Of a DNA stretch of 64,000 nucleotides, positions 34,014-44,285 are shown one piece after another. The first letter of the stretch is position 1, and every line of letters starts with the position of its first letter. Both the position numbers and the translations under genes were made by a program. Source of the DNA: Microplitis mediator (Eukaryota > Arthropoda > Insecta > Hymenoptera > Braconidae); the NCBI RefSeq assembly GCF_029852145.1, contig NC_079969.1, forward strand, positions 11,656,001 to 11,720,000, read 5' to 3'. The notes below the pieces were generated by a model. It saw only the letters and a program-made list of their open reading frames with translations, made no database searches and was not told the origin of the DNA.

Positions 34014-34182
34014 CAACGAGCAGTAATAGCCTAGTGGATAACACGCGAGACTCATCATCCCGAAGATCCGGGTTCAACTCCCGTCACCGCCCAACTGGAC
34101 ATCACGGTTAATTCGATGATAAACTCATAAAAAAATGAATCTAAATACAAATTGTAAAGCCAGTGTAAAAAAAAAAAAAAAA
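34014..34182 (+). mobile_element. tRNA-Met(CAT)-like SINE with poly(A)
   Basis: tRNA-like head 34017-34092: A box TAGCCTAGTGGATAACACG, anticodon loop CTCATCA (CAT) on a five-pair stem with one mismatch, T arm CGGGTTCAACTCCCG, then about 75 bases of body and a poly(A) run ending 34182. The acceptor stem is poor, so it is a SINE and not a working tRNA. Sits inside H. Confidence 0.78.
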
Positions 34183-34943
34183 TTTTTTTTTTTTTTCAAT
34201 TTTTGAGTTATCATGAACTAGTATTTTTTAGCTAGCCACTGGCTACTTTTCATATCTTGTCATTAGCTCATATTTCTGAGTTAGTGATTAGCTATTTATA
34301 ATTACACACTCACTACCTCATTGTTTTGACCTAGCTATTGGATATGTTTGAATCTATCCACTGGCTTGTTCTGATGAGTCAGCCATCGGCTAAGATGGCG
34401 TTACATAGGGAGGTTATGATACTGGCCAATTCTATTAGGCAGTGATGAGGTATGACTTAAATCTGTTAGCTACGGGCTGGCCAGCTATGAGTTTTAATTC
34501 TACTCGGGTATGATCTTAGCTTAATGATAACATTAATTAATTTATTTCAATATTTGTAATCACAATTTTCATAACCTTGATATCATAATATACGAACAGG
34601 TATAAATATATAGTGTTAAAGATAGAAGTATGAAACTGAAAAAAATTTTTTTTCAAAATACGAATTTTCTACTTAAGAGCCAGAAAGGCGGACGACAAGA
34701 TTTCACGAAATTGACGTGATTATAATCCAGGAGTACAAAATCGATGAAAAAAATTTTTCGGTATGCTTATGTTTTCTTATTGTAAGTCTAAATAGGTTTT
34801 AGTTACCTTTTCGATTTATGATACCCCAATCTACGTTTTGAATAAGTTGAAAGCTGTCAAATTAAGTTTTTAATGTCCAAAACGGTCAATTTACGTTCAA
34901 AACGTTAAGAACGTTCAATTTAAGTCTATTATTACGACGCGGG

Positions 34944-35623
34944 TTGTTGTGATAATAACAAAATATAATTAAATTTCAATTCACCACTGAAAATATTGAG
35001 TCGAATTAAGATATAATATCTCTCCAAAATCACCTCATCAGAAATTCTCATTTAATTAGATAACAAAATAATATAATAAGACTTTCCTGTATTCTGAAAA
35101 TCTATTATATTTATAAACACTTATCTACATCCATTCGATTTATTCAAAATTAATAATCGTAAACAAAAATTAAAGAATTCCTTAGGTGTCAATTATTCTC
35201 GATTTCTTGAAATTTCGTAGTGCATTAGTAGGCCATAACTTTTTTCCGAGGAGCGCAAAAGTACTATGGTACTAAAAAATATTTAAAAGCTTAAAAACCT
35301 TGAAAATGTATCCTCAATAATATTTTTGAGCTAAAGGAGCTTGAAAGTAGTCGAAAGTTTCGGGTCTGGTCCGCGTGATCACTTATTTTTAAAATTTTTT
35401 TTATCAATTAGGTGATACCGTTGTCTTGCCGTTTTATCGTTCCAATCTTTTCTTATCATATCAAAGGCCTCTGAGTAATGGGGCGCAGATTCAAAGAAGA
35501 TCCGACTATAGAACAAAAATAAAAAAAAAAATAAACAACTAACGGATAAGTGAGAAACTTAAAGCGAAAAAAGGAAATTGGAGTTGCGACAGCCGGTGCG
35601 ACTGTGTCACATCTTCTTTTCAG
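34944..35623. other. AT-rich DNA with a weak D-like stretch
   Basis: 35220-35375 resembles a decayed D repeat (TTTTGAGCTAAAGGAGCTTG). Nothing else is recognised apart from the acceptor before 35624. Confidence 0.4.
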
Positions 35624-35725
35624 GGTGTTCAACCGTTTTATTGCAAATGTGCGGCGACGAACTTAAACGACCGAAATAAAAAACAAGTATTTAAAAGGTT
35701 AGAAGACGAAAGTGTAGAGAAATAA
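35624..35725 (+). CDS. Candidate terminal exon of the small secreted protein
   Basis: After a good acceptor (CATCTTCTTTTCAG, ending 35623) comes an open frame in phase 0, the phase exon 2 would need. It encodes 33 residues with a CKC motif (start GVQPFYCKC, end RLEDESVEK) and a TAA at 35723. An AATAAA overlaps the stop (35721-35726). The intron from 32136 would be 3.5 kb and contain a nested transposon. Linkage to the other two exons is inference only; it could be an unrelated exon or chance. Confidence 0.22.
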   Translation, partial: GVQPFYCKCAATNLNDRNKKQVFKRLEDESVEK

Positions 35726-36954
35726 ATTGAGCACAACTTCCCACTTATTCTTGTGTTTAAGAAATTTTTTAATTTTTTAAATAAAAAAATAACAGATAAG
35801 TAGAATAATTAAGGAAAAATAACTTACTGTGATTATTTATGTTTCCTATATATTTATTTTATTTAAATATACAGTAACTACACCTGAAAGGAAAAATTTT
35901 TGGTGCTTTTAAAAATTATAATTTCACAATATTATTTTGTATTTTAATTAGCTGTAACCCCTTATTTCCTCAAAGATTTTTTTTTTTTTTCAAAGATATC
36001 ATTATTACGTTGAACGTAGAATAATTGTTTGCATCGTTTCTTTATCTTTTTATATTCTCGAAATAGACTTCTCTACGTGTAAGACTCATTTTTATTTATA
36101 TAATTTTTTTCTTACTCTAAATTACTTTTTAAAAAATAACAGAATTTGAATTTTTCGTCAACTTTTTGATCATATAAAAGAATAAACTGACAATATTAAA
36201 TTTTATCAAGTAGATAATATAAATTAATTCTTATATATTCTAAACTTATCCATGGTTAAAAATAAAGAAGATCAAGATTAAATTAGACACACAAAAATTT
36301 ATAGGTATCCGGGACTAAAGAAGACAATTTTGACGAAGAAAAAATTTATTTTTCGTGAAACTTTTTTCATATCGTTTTAATAATTTAACAAGTGGATTGT
36401 TCATCAAAGTGTATGTCAATCACGATAAATAAAATTATAAATTCAGTTAGATTCATTTAATAGTTGTATTTTATCTATTAAACTAACAATAACTACATAT
36501 ATCCTATTTATTTTTAAATATTTAAAATAAATTGTTATTATAAATCATTAAGTATCTATGATATTTTAAAAAATAAACAAAATATAATTTATAACATTTT
36601 CAATGGCATAAATTGCAGGCGTAATTAAAAAAACATATAGTCCATATCTTGATTTCAGATGTATTGCCCAACAGATATTTAATAAGCATACTGAGATTAT
36701 AAATCAAAAACCGAAAAAACATTCTTATTCAAAATAATGGGGTTGTTATACACATATCTAATACAACTACTTCTATGAGTATTAATCTAAATATTTATAT
36801 TAACAGATAGTTACTTCTACCAATAGCGGATCACTATAACTGTAATCAGTAACTATAATATCGGGAAATATAAATTGTATGTAATTATATCTAAATGGTT
36901 ATATAATGTAGTTATATCTTGATTTTAGCACGATATATATATATAATACATATG
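35726..36954. other. Unique, very AT-rich DNA
   Basis: No gene or repeat recognised. Confidence 0.5.
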
Positions 36955-37170
36955 GCTGAAAGGTACGTATATCGTTCGAACTTGGTAACTGGCCAGGCGT
37001 GAGTTCGAATATCAGTGTTAGGCGAAAAATCGGTTCTCTCTGAGGTTCGGCCAACCGCGGACCTTACAAACCAAAAAGTCCCAACGTACTACTCCCAACA
37101 GTTTATAGTCGCGACTGACCCCAGCAGTTAAAAAGCGACATTAAATAAAAATAAAAAGTATTTATAAGTA
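36955..37170 (+). mobile_element. SINE-like repeat
   Basis: Contains GGCGTGAGTTCGAATATCAG (B-box-like, about 37005-37025), a less AT-rich body (GGTTCGGCCAACCGCGGACC) and an A-rich end AAATAAAAATAAAAAG. tRNA origin is not certain. Confidence 0.5.
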
Positions 37171-37173
37171 TAT

Positions 37174-37939
37174 CCCAGAGAGGAAAGTACCACGGGCCCA
37201 GTCTTGGCCCAGCCTTGGTAGAAGCCTGGAATGATAATCTCGGGCCAAGCCTGGTTGCCAGACCTGGCCCATGCTTGGTTACCAGACCTGGCCCATGCTT
37301 GTTTGCCAGACCTGGCCCAGGCTTCCAGGAAACGAATAAATTTAATTAAAAAAAATTTATTATTATTAACCTCGTAGAATTCATGATCATTAACGTTTTA
37401 ATTATCTAGGGGAGGTAAATGATGTGAAAAAAACTCGGTGGAAATTCTGCTGGACTCTGGGCGCGAACTGCCGTCCTTCTGATTACTAGGTCCGAACGGT
37501 AGCTACTGGACGAACCTACTAACGTTGAACTGGTACATTTATATGATCTACTTATATAAACCATAGGTATATCCAAACTTGGGTAATCCTACCTTCGCCC
37601 AAGCCCGGGTAATCATTGTAACGGCCAAGGCTAGGTTAGCCAGTCTTGGCCCAAGTCTGGCTTGCCATTGGATGGCCAAGGCTAAGTTACCCAGTCCTGG
37701 CCCAAGTCTGGCTTGCCATTGGATAGCCAAGGCTAGGTTACCCAGTCTTGGCCCAAGCCCGGGTAATCATTGTAACGGCCAAGGCTAGGTTACCCAGTCT
37801 TGGCCCAAGTCTGGCTTGCCATTGGATGGCCAAGGCTAAGTTACCCAGTCCTGGGCCAATATAGGTGTGCCAAAGCTAGGTTCCCCAGTGCTGGGCCAAG
37901 TAGGGGCCCGTTGTTCAACTCTGGCAGCTCCTGTATGGG
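37174..37939 (+). mobile_element. GGCCCAAG-rich element, copy B5, with TAT duplication
   Basis: CCCAGAGAGGAAAGTACCAC start, GCTCCTGTATGGG end, TAT on both sides (37171-37173, 37940-37942). Its right half has five 51-52-base units starting GGCCAAGGCTAGGTTACCC at 37623, 37674, 37725, 37777 and 37828. Frames of 17-residue repeats (37548-37788) are artefacts. Confidence 0.85.
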
Positions 37940-38084
37940 TATAGATTTAGTAAATATTTTTTAAAAAATTGATAAAATTACGAAAAGAATAAAATTAATT
38001 GCAACGATATGTTCACGTGTCTCCTAAACAAGAAAGATTAATTTTTAGTAAGAATAATTATTTATCATGATTGATGAAAAAATC

Positions 38085-38168
38085 GTGGCGTTTCTTGGGT
38101 TCGATCCTGGATCATCCGAGTCTGAAGTCTGAGTGGCTAACCACTCAACCAAACTACGCGCGGAGCAT
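38085..38168 (-). mobile_element. tRNA-like SINE head
   Basis: Minus strand: GTTTGGTTGAGTGGTTAGCC (A box), an ACTCAGACTTCAGACTC imperfect repeat, and CCAGGATCGAACCCAAG (B box). The anticodon cannot be assigned with confidence. The cloverleaf is imperfect. Confidence 0.5.
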
Positions 38169-38334
38169 GGGGAGTTAATTGTTAATTTATTTTAATAGTA
38201 AATTTTGTATGAATGATTATTGTGGCCATGAATTTTTATGAAATTTGTTTATCCTGTATATGATTACGCTATTTTTTCGTAGCTTAATTATGCTACGAAA
38301 TTCTGCAAAATTCATGCACTTCCCTTGTAGGAAA

Positions 38335-38475
38335 AAAAGTTTTTACGACGGGGCCTGCCTTGGCAGAATATTGGGCTGCCAAGCCTCGGTTTACCAGTCT
38401 TGTTCGAAATTAGCATAATTAGGAAAGCCAAATTCGGCACAAATTAAAAAATCGATGTCGCCCCGAAAAACCGTA
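38335..38475. mobile_element. Diverged E-family fragment
   Basis: GGGCCTGCCTTGGCAGAATA, CTGCCAAGCCTCGG and GCCAAATTCGGCACA words shared in style with the E family. Confidence 0.5.
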
Positions 38476-38557
38476 ATCTATTTGTGAAAAATGATTATAC
38501 ATAAAAATTGGCAATATATGCCCGGGAAAAAAAATTATATACAATTATATAAAAATA

Positions 38558-39086
38558 TAGGGGAAGGAGGGGGGGGGGGGGCAAAAGGGGGTAGGGTAGG
38601 CAAAATGGGGTACCCCCAAAATTTGATAAAAAAAAATTTGATATTTTATATGGTTTTTAAACATTACAAAATCACTTCTGTAAATATAATTAAGCGTTAC
38701 TTTGAATTTTTTTTGGTAAAATTTTTCAAAAATCAATTGTCAGTTGAAAAATATAAATGACGTTTGTTTTATGATAAAAACTATTAAAAATTTTTTTTCT
38801 TCTTTTGTATTGAATAAACATGTAAAATATAATTTTTCTTCATGTGAATTCCTTGCAAAAAAAATTCAACTTAATCAAATTCGTTTAAAATCCAGAAATT
38901 TTTTTTTTTACCTTTTTTAGGGGGTACCCCACTTTGCCTGCAGTAATGAAAAATTTTTTTTTTCAACGGTAACTGAAAATTTCTTCTATTTACTTTGAAT
39001 ATGATTAAAAAAAAAAATAAAGCGTATTTGAGTCCTCGAAAACTTGGTATTTCCTTAAGTACCCCCTTTTGCCCCTCCCTCCCCTA
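38558..39086. mobile_element. C-family element, copy C2 (complete)
   Basis: TAGGGGAAGGAGG start, CCCCTCCCTCCCCTA end, TA on both sides (38556-38557, 39087-39088). About 530 bases, asymmetric: the right terminal part is longer, with GAAAACTTGGTATTTCCTTA. A 13-G run lies at 38569-38581. Noncoding. Confidence 0.8.
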
Positions 39087-39155
39087 TATAAATCACTATA
39101 TAAAATTATATATGAGTTTTGGCCATCTATAATTGTGTATAATTTTATATAATTA

Positions 39156-39420
39156 CACTGTAAAAAATCGGGAGTGAATCCGGATTTAATTTCGATCGGA
39201 ATTCACTCCGCCACTCGGCGTTCTGGAGCTTTTACCAAAATTCACTCCGCATGCGGAGTGAATTGGGAGTTTTTTTTAAGCGGAGTGATTTCGAAGTGAC
39301 GCGGATTTTATTTCGCTCCCAATGCACTCCGGTCCGGAGTCTTAACATTTAGATGAATTTATATTAAACTGTAAACAGAGTGTGTGTGTGTGCGAGTATG
39401 TGCGTGTGTGTGGGTCATCA
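39156..39420. mobile_element. F-family repeat, copy F1
   Basis: CACTGTAAAAAATCGGGAGT start, then CACTCCG/CGGAGTG words in both orientations (GCATGCGGAGTGAATTGGGA, GTGACGCGGATTTTATTTC), ending in a GT-rich microsatellite (39380-39418). Closely similar to 60183-60420. Confidence 0.75.
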
Positions 39421-39524
39421 TCATCACTATTAAATATCAGTAAGAAATTCAAAAAGTATTCCTAACGAACGCAATACCACACCTTTCCCCAATAACAACC
39501 AAATTTTAAATGTTTTTGGCATTT

Positions 39525-39644
39525 CGAGCTTTGGTTTTCCTCATGCAAATACCGTAAGGTTCGAATCAGGCTTGCCGTATTCCGGAAAGCCTCATTCGGT
39601 CCAAAGTGGTCTTTCGGCAAGCCTAACTGGAGTTTCTAGTCAGG
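39525..39644. mobile_element. E-family right end
   Basis: AATCAGGCTTGCCGTATTCC, CATTCGGTCCAAAGTGG and an end TTTCTAGTCAGG. The A2 element is inserted at its edge. Confidence 0.65.
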
Positions 39645-39649
39645 TACAT

Positions 39650-41198
39650 TAGGGTGAGCCAAAAAAATCAACCTATCGAATTTACGTCTTAAAAAGGACC
39701 TATATATCGAGAAAAAAATTCTACCATTGGGCAAAATTTTTAGCTCAATTTTAAAAGGTGTCGGTAGCCATTTGAAATTTTCCATTTAAATAACATGCAA
39801 AAAAATTTTTTTTGATTAAAAATATTATAACTTTTGAACCGTGTGAGATAAAAATTCGGCTCTAGATTATTCTTGTATGATATCAAATTTCTTTAAAAAA
39901 AGTCCTGAGAGTCGAATTTGTAAACTTGATATTTCGTATACTAACAGGCCATCAAAGTCTAGAGTGAACAGAATCATACAAATTTAAGGTTTTATTTGGA
40001 TTTTCCAAATACTTTTGCACACCTCAAGCGCGAAAGCGCAGGTGTGCTTTATGGACGGTTTTTTTTATTCGACTATTTTACTCATATAAAAATCTTTCTA
40101 CACTATTTTTATTCTACCAAGATAGGTAAAATTGTATACTAGCATATAGAGAATTTATTAAGGAACAATTTAAACCCAACATTAAGTCGATTCATCATTT
40201 TATTCGTTTAAAATAAATTATTTTAACTCAAGAAACCAGTGCTGTCAATTGTTACGTATGAGACTTCGTAAACACGATAACTCTCGATAGACACCATTAA
40301 TCGGCCTAACTATTTTTTTATTGTCTTTGTATTTTTTATCACAAGAACCCTTATGAAAATTACTATCTGAATCCTTTTAGTATAATTGTAATTCATTAAC
40401 GACGTAAAATTGATTATTCGTAAAAAATTTAGCTGCTATTTTTTTACTGTTGTTATTATTTTTTTTATTGTTTCTCTCTATCAACTAATGGTGGCAGCAC
40501 TAGCGTATGAATATGTTTGAAAAAAAAAACATCTAAGACAAAAGGCGGGATATTTAAAAGAAAATGTTAGTAAAAAAATATTAAACTGAAAATAAGAAAT
40601 AAAAAAATCAAATTGATAATTTTTAAGTTGAATAAAAGTTCATAATAAAAAAAAAAAAACATTAATATTATATAATAAAAGTAGTAATTAAAAATAAAAT
40701 GAGCGATTGAGGTGTGCACTTTTGGATTTTCCAACATTTTCTTTTATTGTGATCGATAACAAAATATTATTTGTTACAACGTGGATATTGTTGGTGATTT
40801 CATTGCACTACATGTAGAACAAATTTCCTTGTAGTATTGATATTTTTAATAATAAAGCCTTAAATTTGTATAATTCTGTTTACTCCAGACTTTGATAGCC
40901 TGTTAGAATACGAAATATCAAGTTTACAAATTCGACTCCCAGGACTTTTTTTAAAGAAATTTAATGCCATACAAGAATATTCTAGAGCCGATTTTTTATT
41001 TCACACAGTTCAAAAGTTATAATATTTCTAATAAAAAAAAAATTTTTTTGCATGTTATTTAAATGGGAAATTTCAAATGGCTACCGACACCTTTTAAAAT
41101 TGAGCTAAAAATTTTGCCCAATGGGCGAATTTTTTTCTCGATATATAGGTCCTTTTTAAGACGTAAATTCGATAGGATGGTTTTTTTGGTTCACCCTA
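39650..41198. mobile_element. hAT-like foldback element, copy A2
   Basis: TAGGGTGAGCCAAAAAAA and its inverse TTTTTTTGGTTCACCCTA at the ends. Identical 8-bp flanks AGGTACAT (39642-39649 and 41199-41206). Arms about 370 bases long, with ACGTCTTAAAAAGGACCTA and the CCATTTAAATAACATG core. A J element is nested in the middle. Noncoding. Confidence 0.9.
40018..40716. mobile_element. J-family hAT-like element, copy J1
   Basis: CACACCTCAAGCGCG start and CGATTGAGGTGTG end. Flanks TACTTTTG and CACTTTTG agree at 7 of 8 bases. A terminal hairpin GCGC-GAAA-GCGC is flanked by CACACCT/AGGTGTG (40018-40048). Shares several hundred bases with 60.0-61.0 kb. Confidence 0.75.
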
Positions 41199-41224
41199 AG
41201 GTACATATTCACTGATTTATTTTA

Positions 41225-41468
41225 AGAGAGTACAGTATTGGAACAATACTGGCACTTGATATTAGGCCGATATTTAGAGACAGTCTTGACACATTACTGA
41301 TACTCAATATTGGGCCAGGATAAAATGTCAAGCCTGGCATGAAGTTATCATCCCGATACTCAAGCAAGCTTGGGCCAGGCTTAAATTTCTAGCTTAGCCC
41401 AAAGTTAGTAACTATAGTTGGGCCAGGCCTCGACCAAGCCTGTGCCCGCCGTCATTTCCTACAAAGGT
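41225..41468. mobile_element. Diverged B-family copy
   Basis: Repeated TGGGCCAGGCTT-like words, ending GTGCCCGCCGTCATTTCCTA as in the B family's right side. The left end is not clear. Confidence 0.55.
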
Positions 41469-42966
41469 TGCACGCTATAAGATTCACTCAGAAGTGGTCA
41501 TTAAATAGAGTTTGCTAGAAAACAAAGATATAAAATTATATATAATATATCTGATTATACACAACGTTTATTTCCCGAGACGCATATATTTATATATGAA
41601 TATCTATATTTTAATTTATTTCGTTAAAGGAAAATAATAAATGTTATAAGCAGGTACAATGTGAAAAATGTTTAAATAATTAAGCTATCAATCGAAGTTC
41701 TTCTAGATTATATTTTTTTATAAAACTAATTACGTATATATATCATTATGAGTAACTTTAATGGATAATAAAACGTAAATACGCTTCCGTAAGTTTGTTA
41801 ACGCCCTATAATTTTTACTTAACAAAACTTACAAGGAAACACCATCAGGAAATACTAATTTGTCGGTACCGCCTACATCTTAATGCGTCTTCAACAAAAT
41901 ATATTCCCTTGACGACATGAAAAGATTTGAGGGTATAAAAATTTTAAGCACGAATGCATCCCCCTGTCTTTGGAGTTTCTCGGTAACTTGTCAACATTGG
42001 AATTGTCAATAGAGCCACAAAAATGTTAAAAGATACCGACGATATTTTATTTTGCTGCTGATATACACCTAAATGTCAACATGTTGACTGATCGTGTAAA
42101 AGTTTTTTTTTGAAACTAATGCACGAGACTAAACAACTTCTTGATCGATCGTTAATGTTCGTGACCATTACAATTTTACCTATATTTTATGATAAATATT
42201 ACACATTGATTGAAGAAGTCATAAATTTTTTAATTGAAAAAAATTATTTCTCTTCACGTTCAAAATTATAATTATTTTAAAAGTTTCTTTAAGGTAAAAA
42301 ATTTCCATTCTCTGAACTTGACTTTTTTTTTCAATTTTGTTATTATAATTTTTAAAACATCTGATTATTTATAAATGAACGATAAGAAGGAAAATGTTGA
42401 CGGTTTTCCAGTAGCTGAGAAACAAATACGTAGAATAAAATATAAAGTAGAAATGAATTAACCGCAACGTTTTTTAAAAGTCTAAACATCAGTTGAAAAA
42501 ATCTCGAAACCGGAAAAACATTCCCATTCTGCCACGTGACTGATACATATGGACCTCACGTAGGAACATCTTGTATGTTTTTTTATATTTTTTTTTTCTA
42601 TCCTATCTAGTTTCTTGTTTTATTTTCCTCAATCTTCGGTTTACTTGGAGTGTTTTACAGTATGTAAAAGTTAGTCATTTGAAGTCGCCAAGCAGTCTAG
42701 AAGAATCTAAGGACTCGTACCGAACTTGTTTTCGAGAGGTTTCTGTGAGTTAAAGGATGCATTATCATGACCATGAATTTCTTCAAGTAAACATGACAAG
42801 ATGGTTAAATATTTGATATTGAATCAAAAAAATTCTTCATTCATCTTAACATTCCATTCAATATTTTGATTGAATTAAATTATAAAAAGATAAATTTTTT
42901 ACCTTGAAAGAATTTTGTATTTCAAAAAATAAACTATAATTAGTAACAATAAATACACACACATAT
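41469..42966. other. Unique AT-rich DNA
   Basis: No gene or repeat recognised. The frame at 42571-42753 is hydrophobic at the start but unrecognised. Confidence 0.45.
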
Positions 42967-43321
42967 ATATATATTAGGGTGATTCATTTTAGACCAAAAT
43001 TTTTTTTTTTCAAGTCCCACTCAAAAACCTTGTAGCACATGAAAAATGAAAAATTCTCACAAAATTTGAGCTCTTAATTTCAATTTTTAGAGGTCTCTCA
43101 ACGAATTTTTAGTTTTTCCATTTAAATAACACGGGAAAACTTTTTTTTTTAATTTTTTGCTTCCGCATCTCATCAAGAAATTTTTTTTATGAAATATCAT
43201 GCTGACGTTCTTATAGTAGACTAAAAGCTCTGCAAAAAAGTTCATTGAGTCGAGTCTGTAAGTGCAATATCTCCATTATAATTCCCGTTACAAATTGTGA
43301 TTTTTGTGGGAATTCGATTTT

Positions 43322-43800
43322 AATGCACTTAGAAACGAAACTATTGGTGATAGACAAAAAGTTTAAATGGCAATTTCGTAGGTTATTCAATACTCTAAAA
43401 TAATGCCTCCATGAATATCTCTGTACCACCAATAGTTTAGCCTCCAGACGCTCTCAAAGTCCACTTTTTTTTTTAAAATATGCTTTTAATGCACTTAGAA
43501 ACGAAACTAATGGTGATAGACAAAAAGTTTAAATGGCAATTTTGTAGGTTATTCAATACTCTAAAATAATGCCCCCATGAATATCTCTGTACCACCAATA
43601 GTTTAGCCTCCAGACGCTCTCAAAGTCCAATTTTTTTCAAAAATATGCTTTTAATGCACTTAAAAACGAAACTAATGGTGATAGACAAAAAGTTTAAATG
43701 ACAACTTTGTCGGTTATTCAATACTCTAAAATAATGTCATTATGACTTTCTCTGTACCACCAATAGTTTAGCTTCCAGACGCTCTTAAACTTAAAGTTCT
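43322..43800. repeat. Three ~165-bp tandem units
   Basis: AATGCACTTAGAAACGAAAC recurs at about 43322, 43489 and 43653. Each unit also holds CTGTACCACCAATAGTTTAG and CCAGACGCTCTCAAAGTCC. Confidence 0.85.
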
Positions 43801-43979
43801 CTCGGAATATATTGCGCAAAACAAAATTTTTCGATATATAATAATAATTTATAATAATTACTTTAATTATTTAAAAATATACTATAATAATAAACAAAAG
43901 TATTTTATTTTGGTGAATGTGTACAGAAAATATCAAACTTCTGTGTAGAGTCACTTATTATTTTAACTTATGAGCAATT

Positions 43980-44285
43980 ATCCCTGATTAAAAACTCCGA
44001 TTGAATCTGATTGAAACTCAATCAGAATTCTATCAGTTTCAATCGGAAACAAATTTTCAAGTAGAAATGTTCGGGAGCGTTCGGGGTCTTCGATTGACTT
44101 TCAATCGGACTCAATCGGAAAATTTTTTTTTATTTTCTGATTAAATCTGATTGAAATATTTGAATCAGATTCAATCAGAGTCAATCGGAAAAAAATCGAG
44201 AGATAAATTATTATTTTCCGAATGAATCCGATTAAAACTGATTGAAATATTTCAATCGGATTCAATCGGAAAATAATCGAAAATT
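43980..44285. repeat. Field of TCAATCGGA / TCTGATTGAA words
   Basis: TCAATCGGA, TCAATCAGA and their inverses occur about twenty times in 300 bases. It starts CCCTGATTAAAA like the small MITE at 7314, so it may be a related insertion in A3. Confidence 0.75.

Larger units (their letters stand above)
32613..34509. mobile_element. H-family satellite-bearing element with TAT duplication
   Basis: Ends CCCGAGTAGAAT and ATTCTACTCGGG. TAT on both sides (32610-32612, 34510-34512). Most of it is two tandem arrays of about 70-base units plus arm sequences rich in GCTAGCCA and CTGGCTA words. Noncoding. Confidence 0.85.
32388..34943. mobile_element. K-family element, disrupted
   Basis: Left CCCGAGTCGAAATATTAGAC and right (inverted) CCCGCGTCGTAATAATAGAC. 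Both are followed by TTGAACGTTCTTAACG. About 660 bases without its insertion. TT lies on each outer side. An H element with a 3-bp duplication splits it. Confidence 0.72.

Noticed and set aside
34017..34092. Functional tRNA-Met gene
   Set aside because: Anticodon stem and T arm are good but the acceptor stem does not pair, and a SINE body with poly(A) follows.
38085..38168. Functional tRNA gene with an odd anticodon
   Set aside because: Arms do not pair consistently; anticodon cannot be placed; more likely a SINE head.
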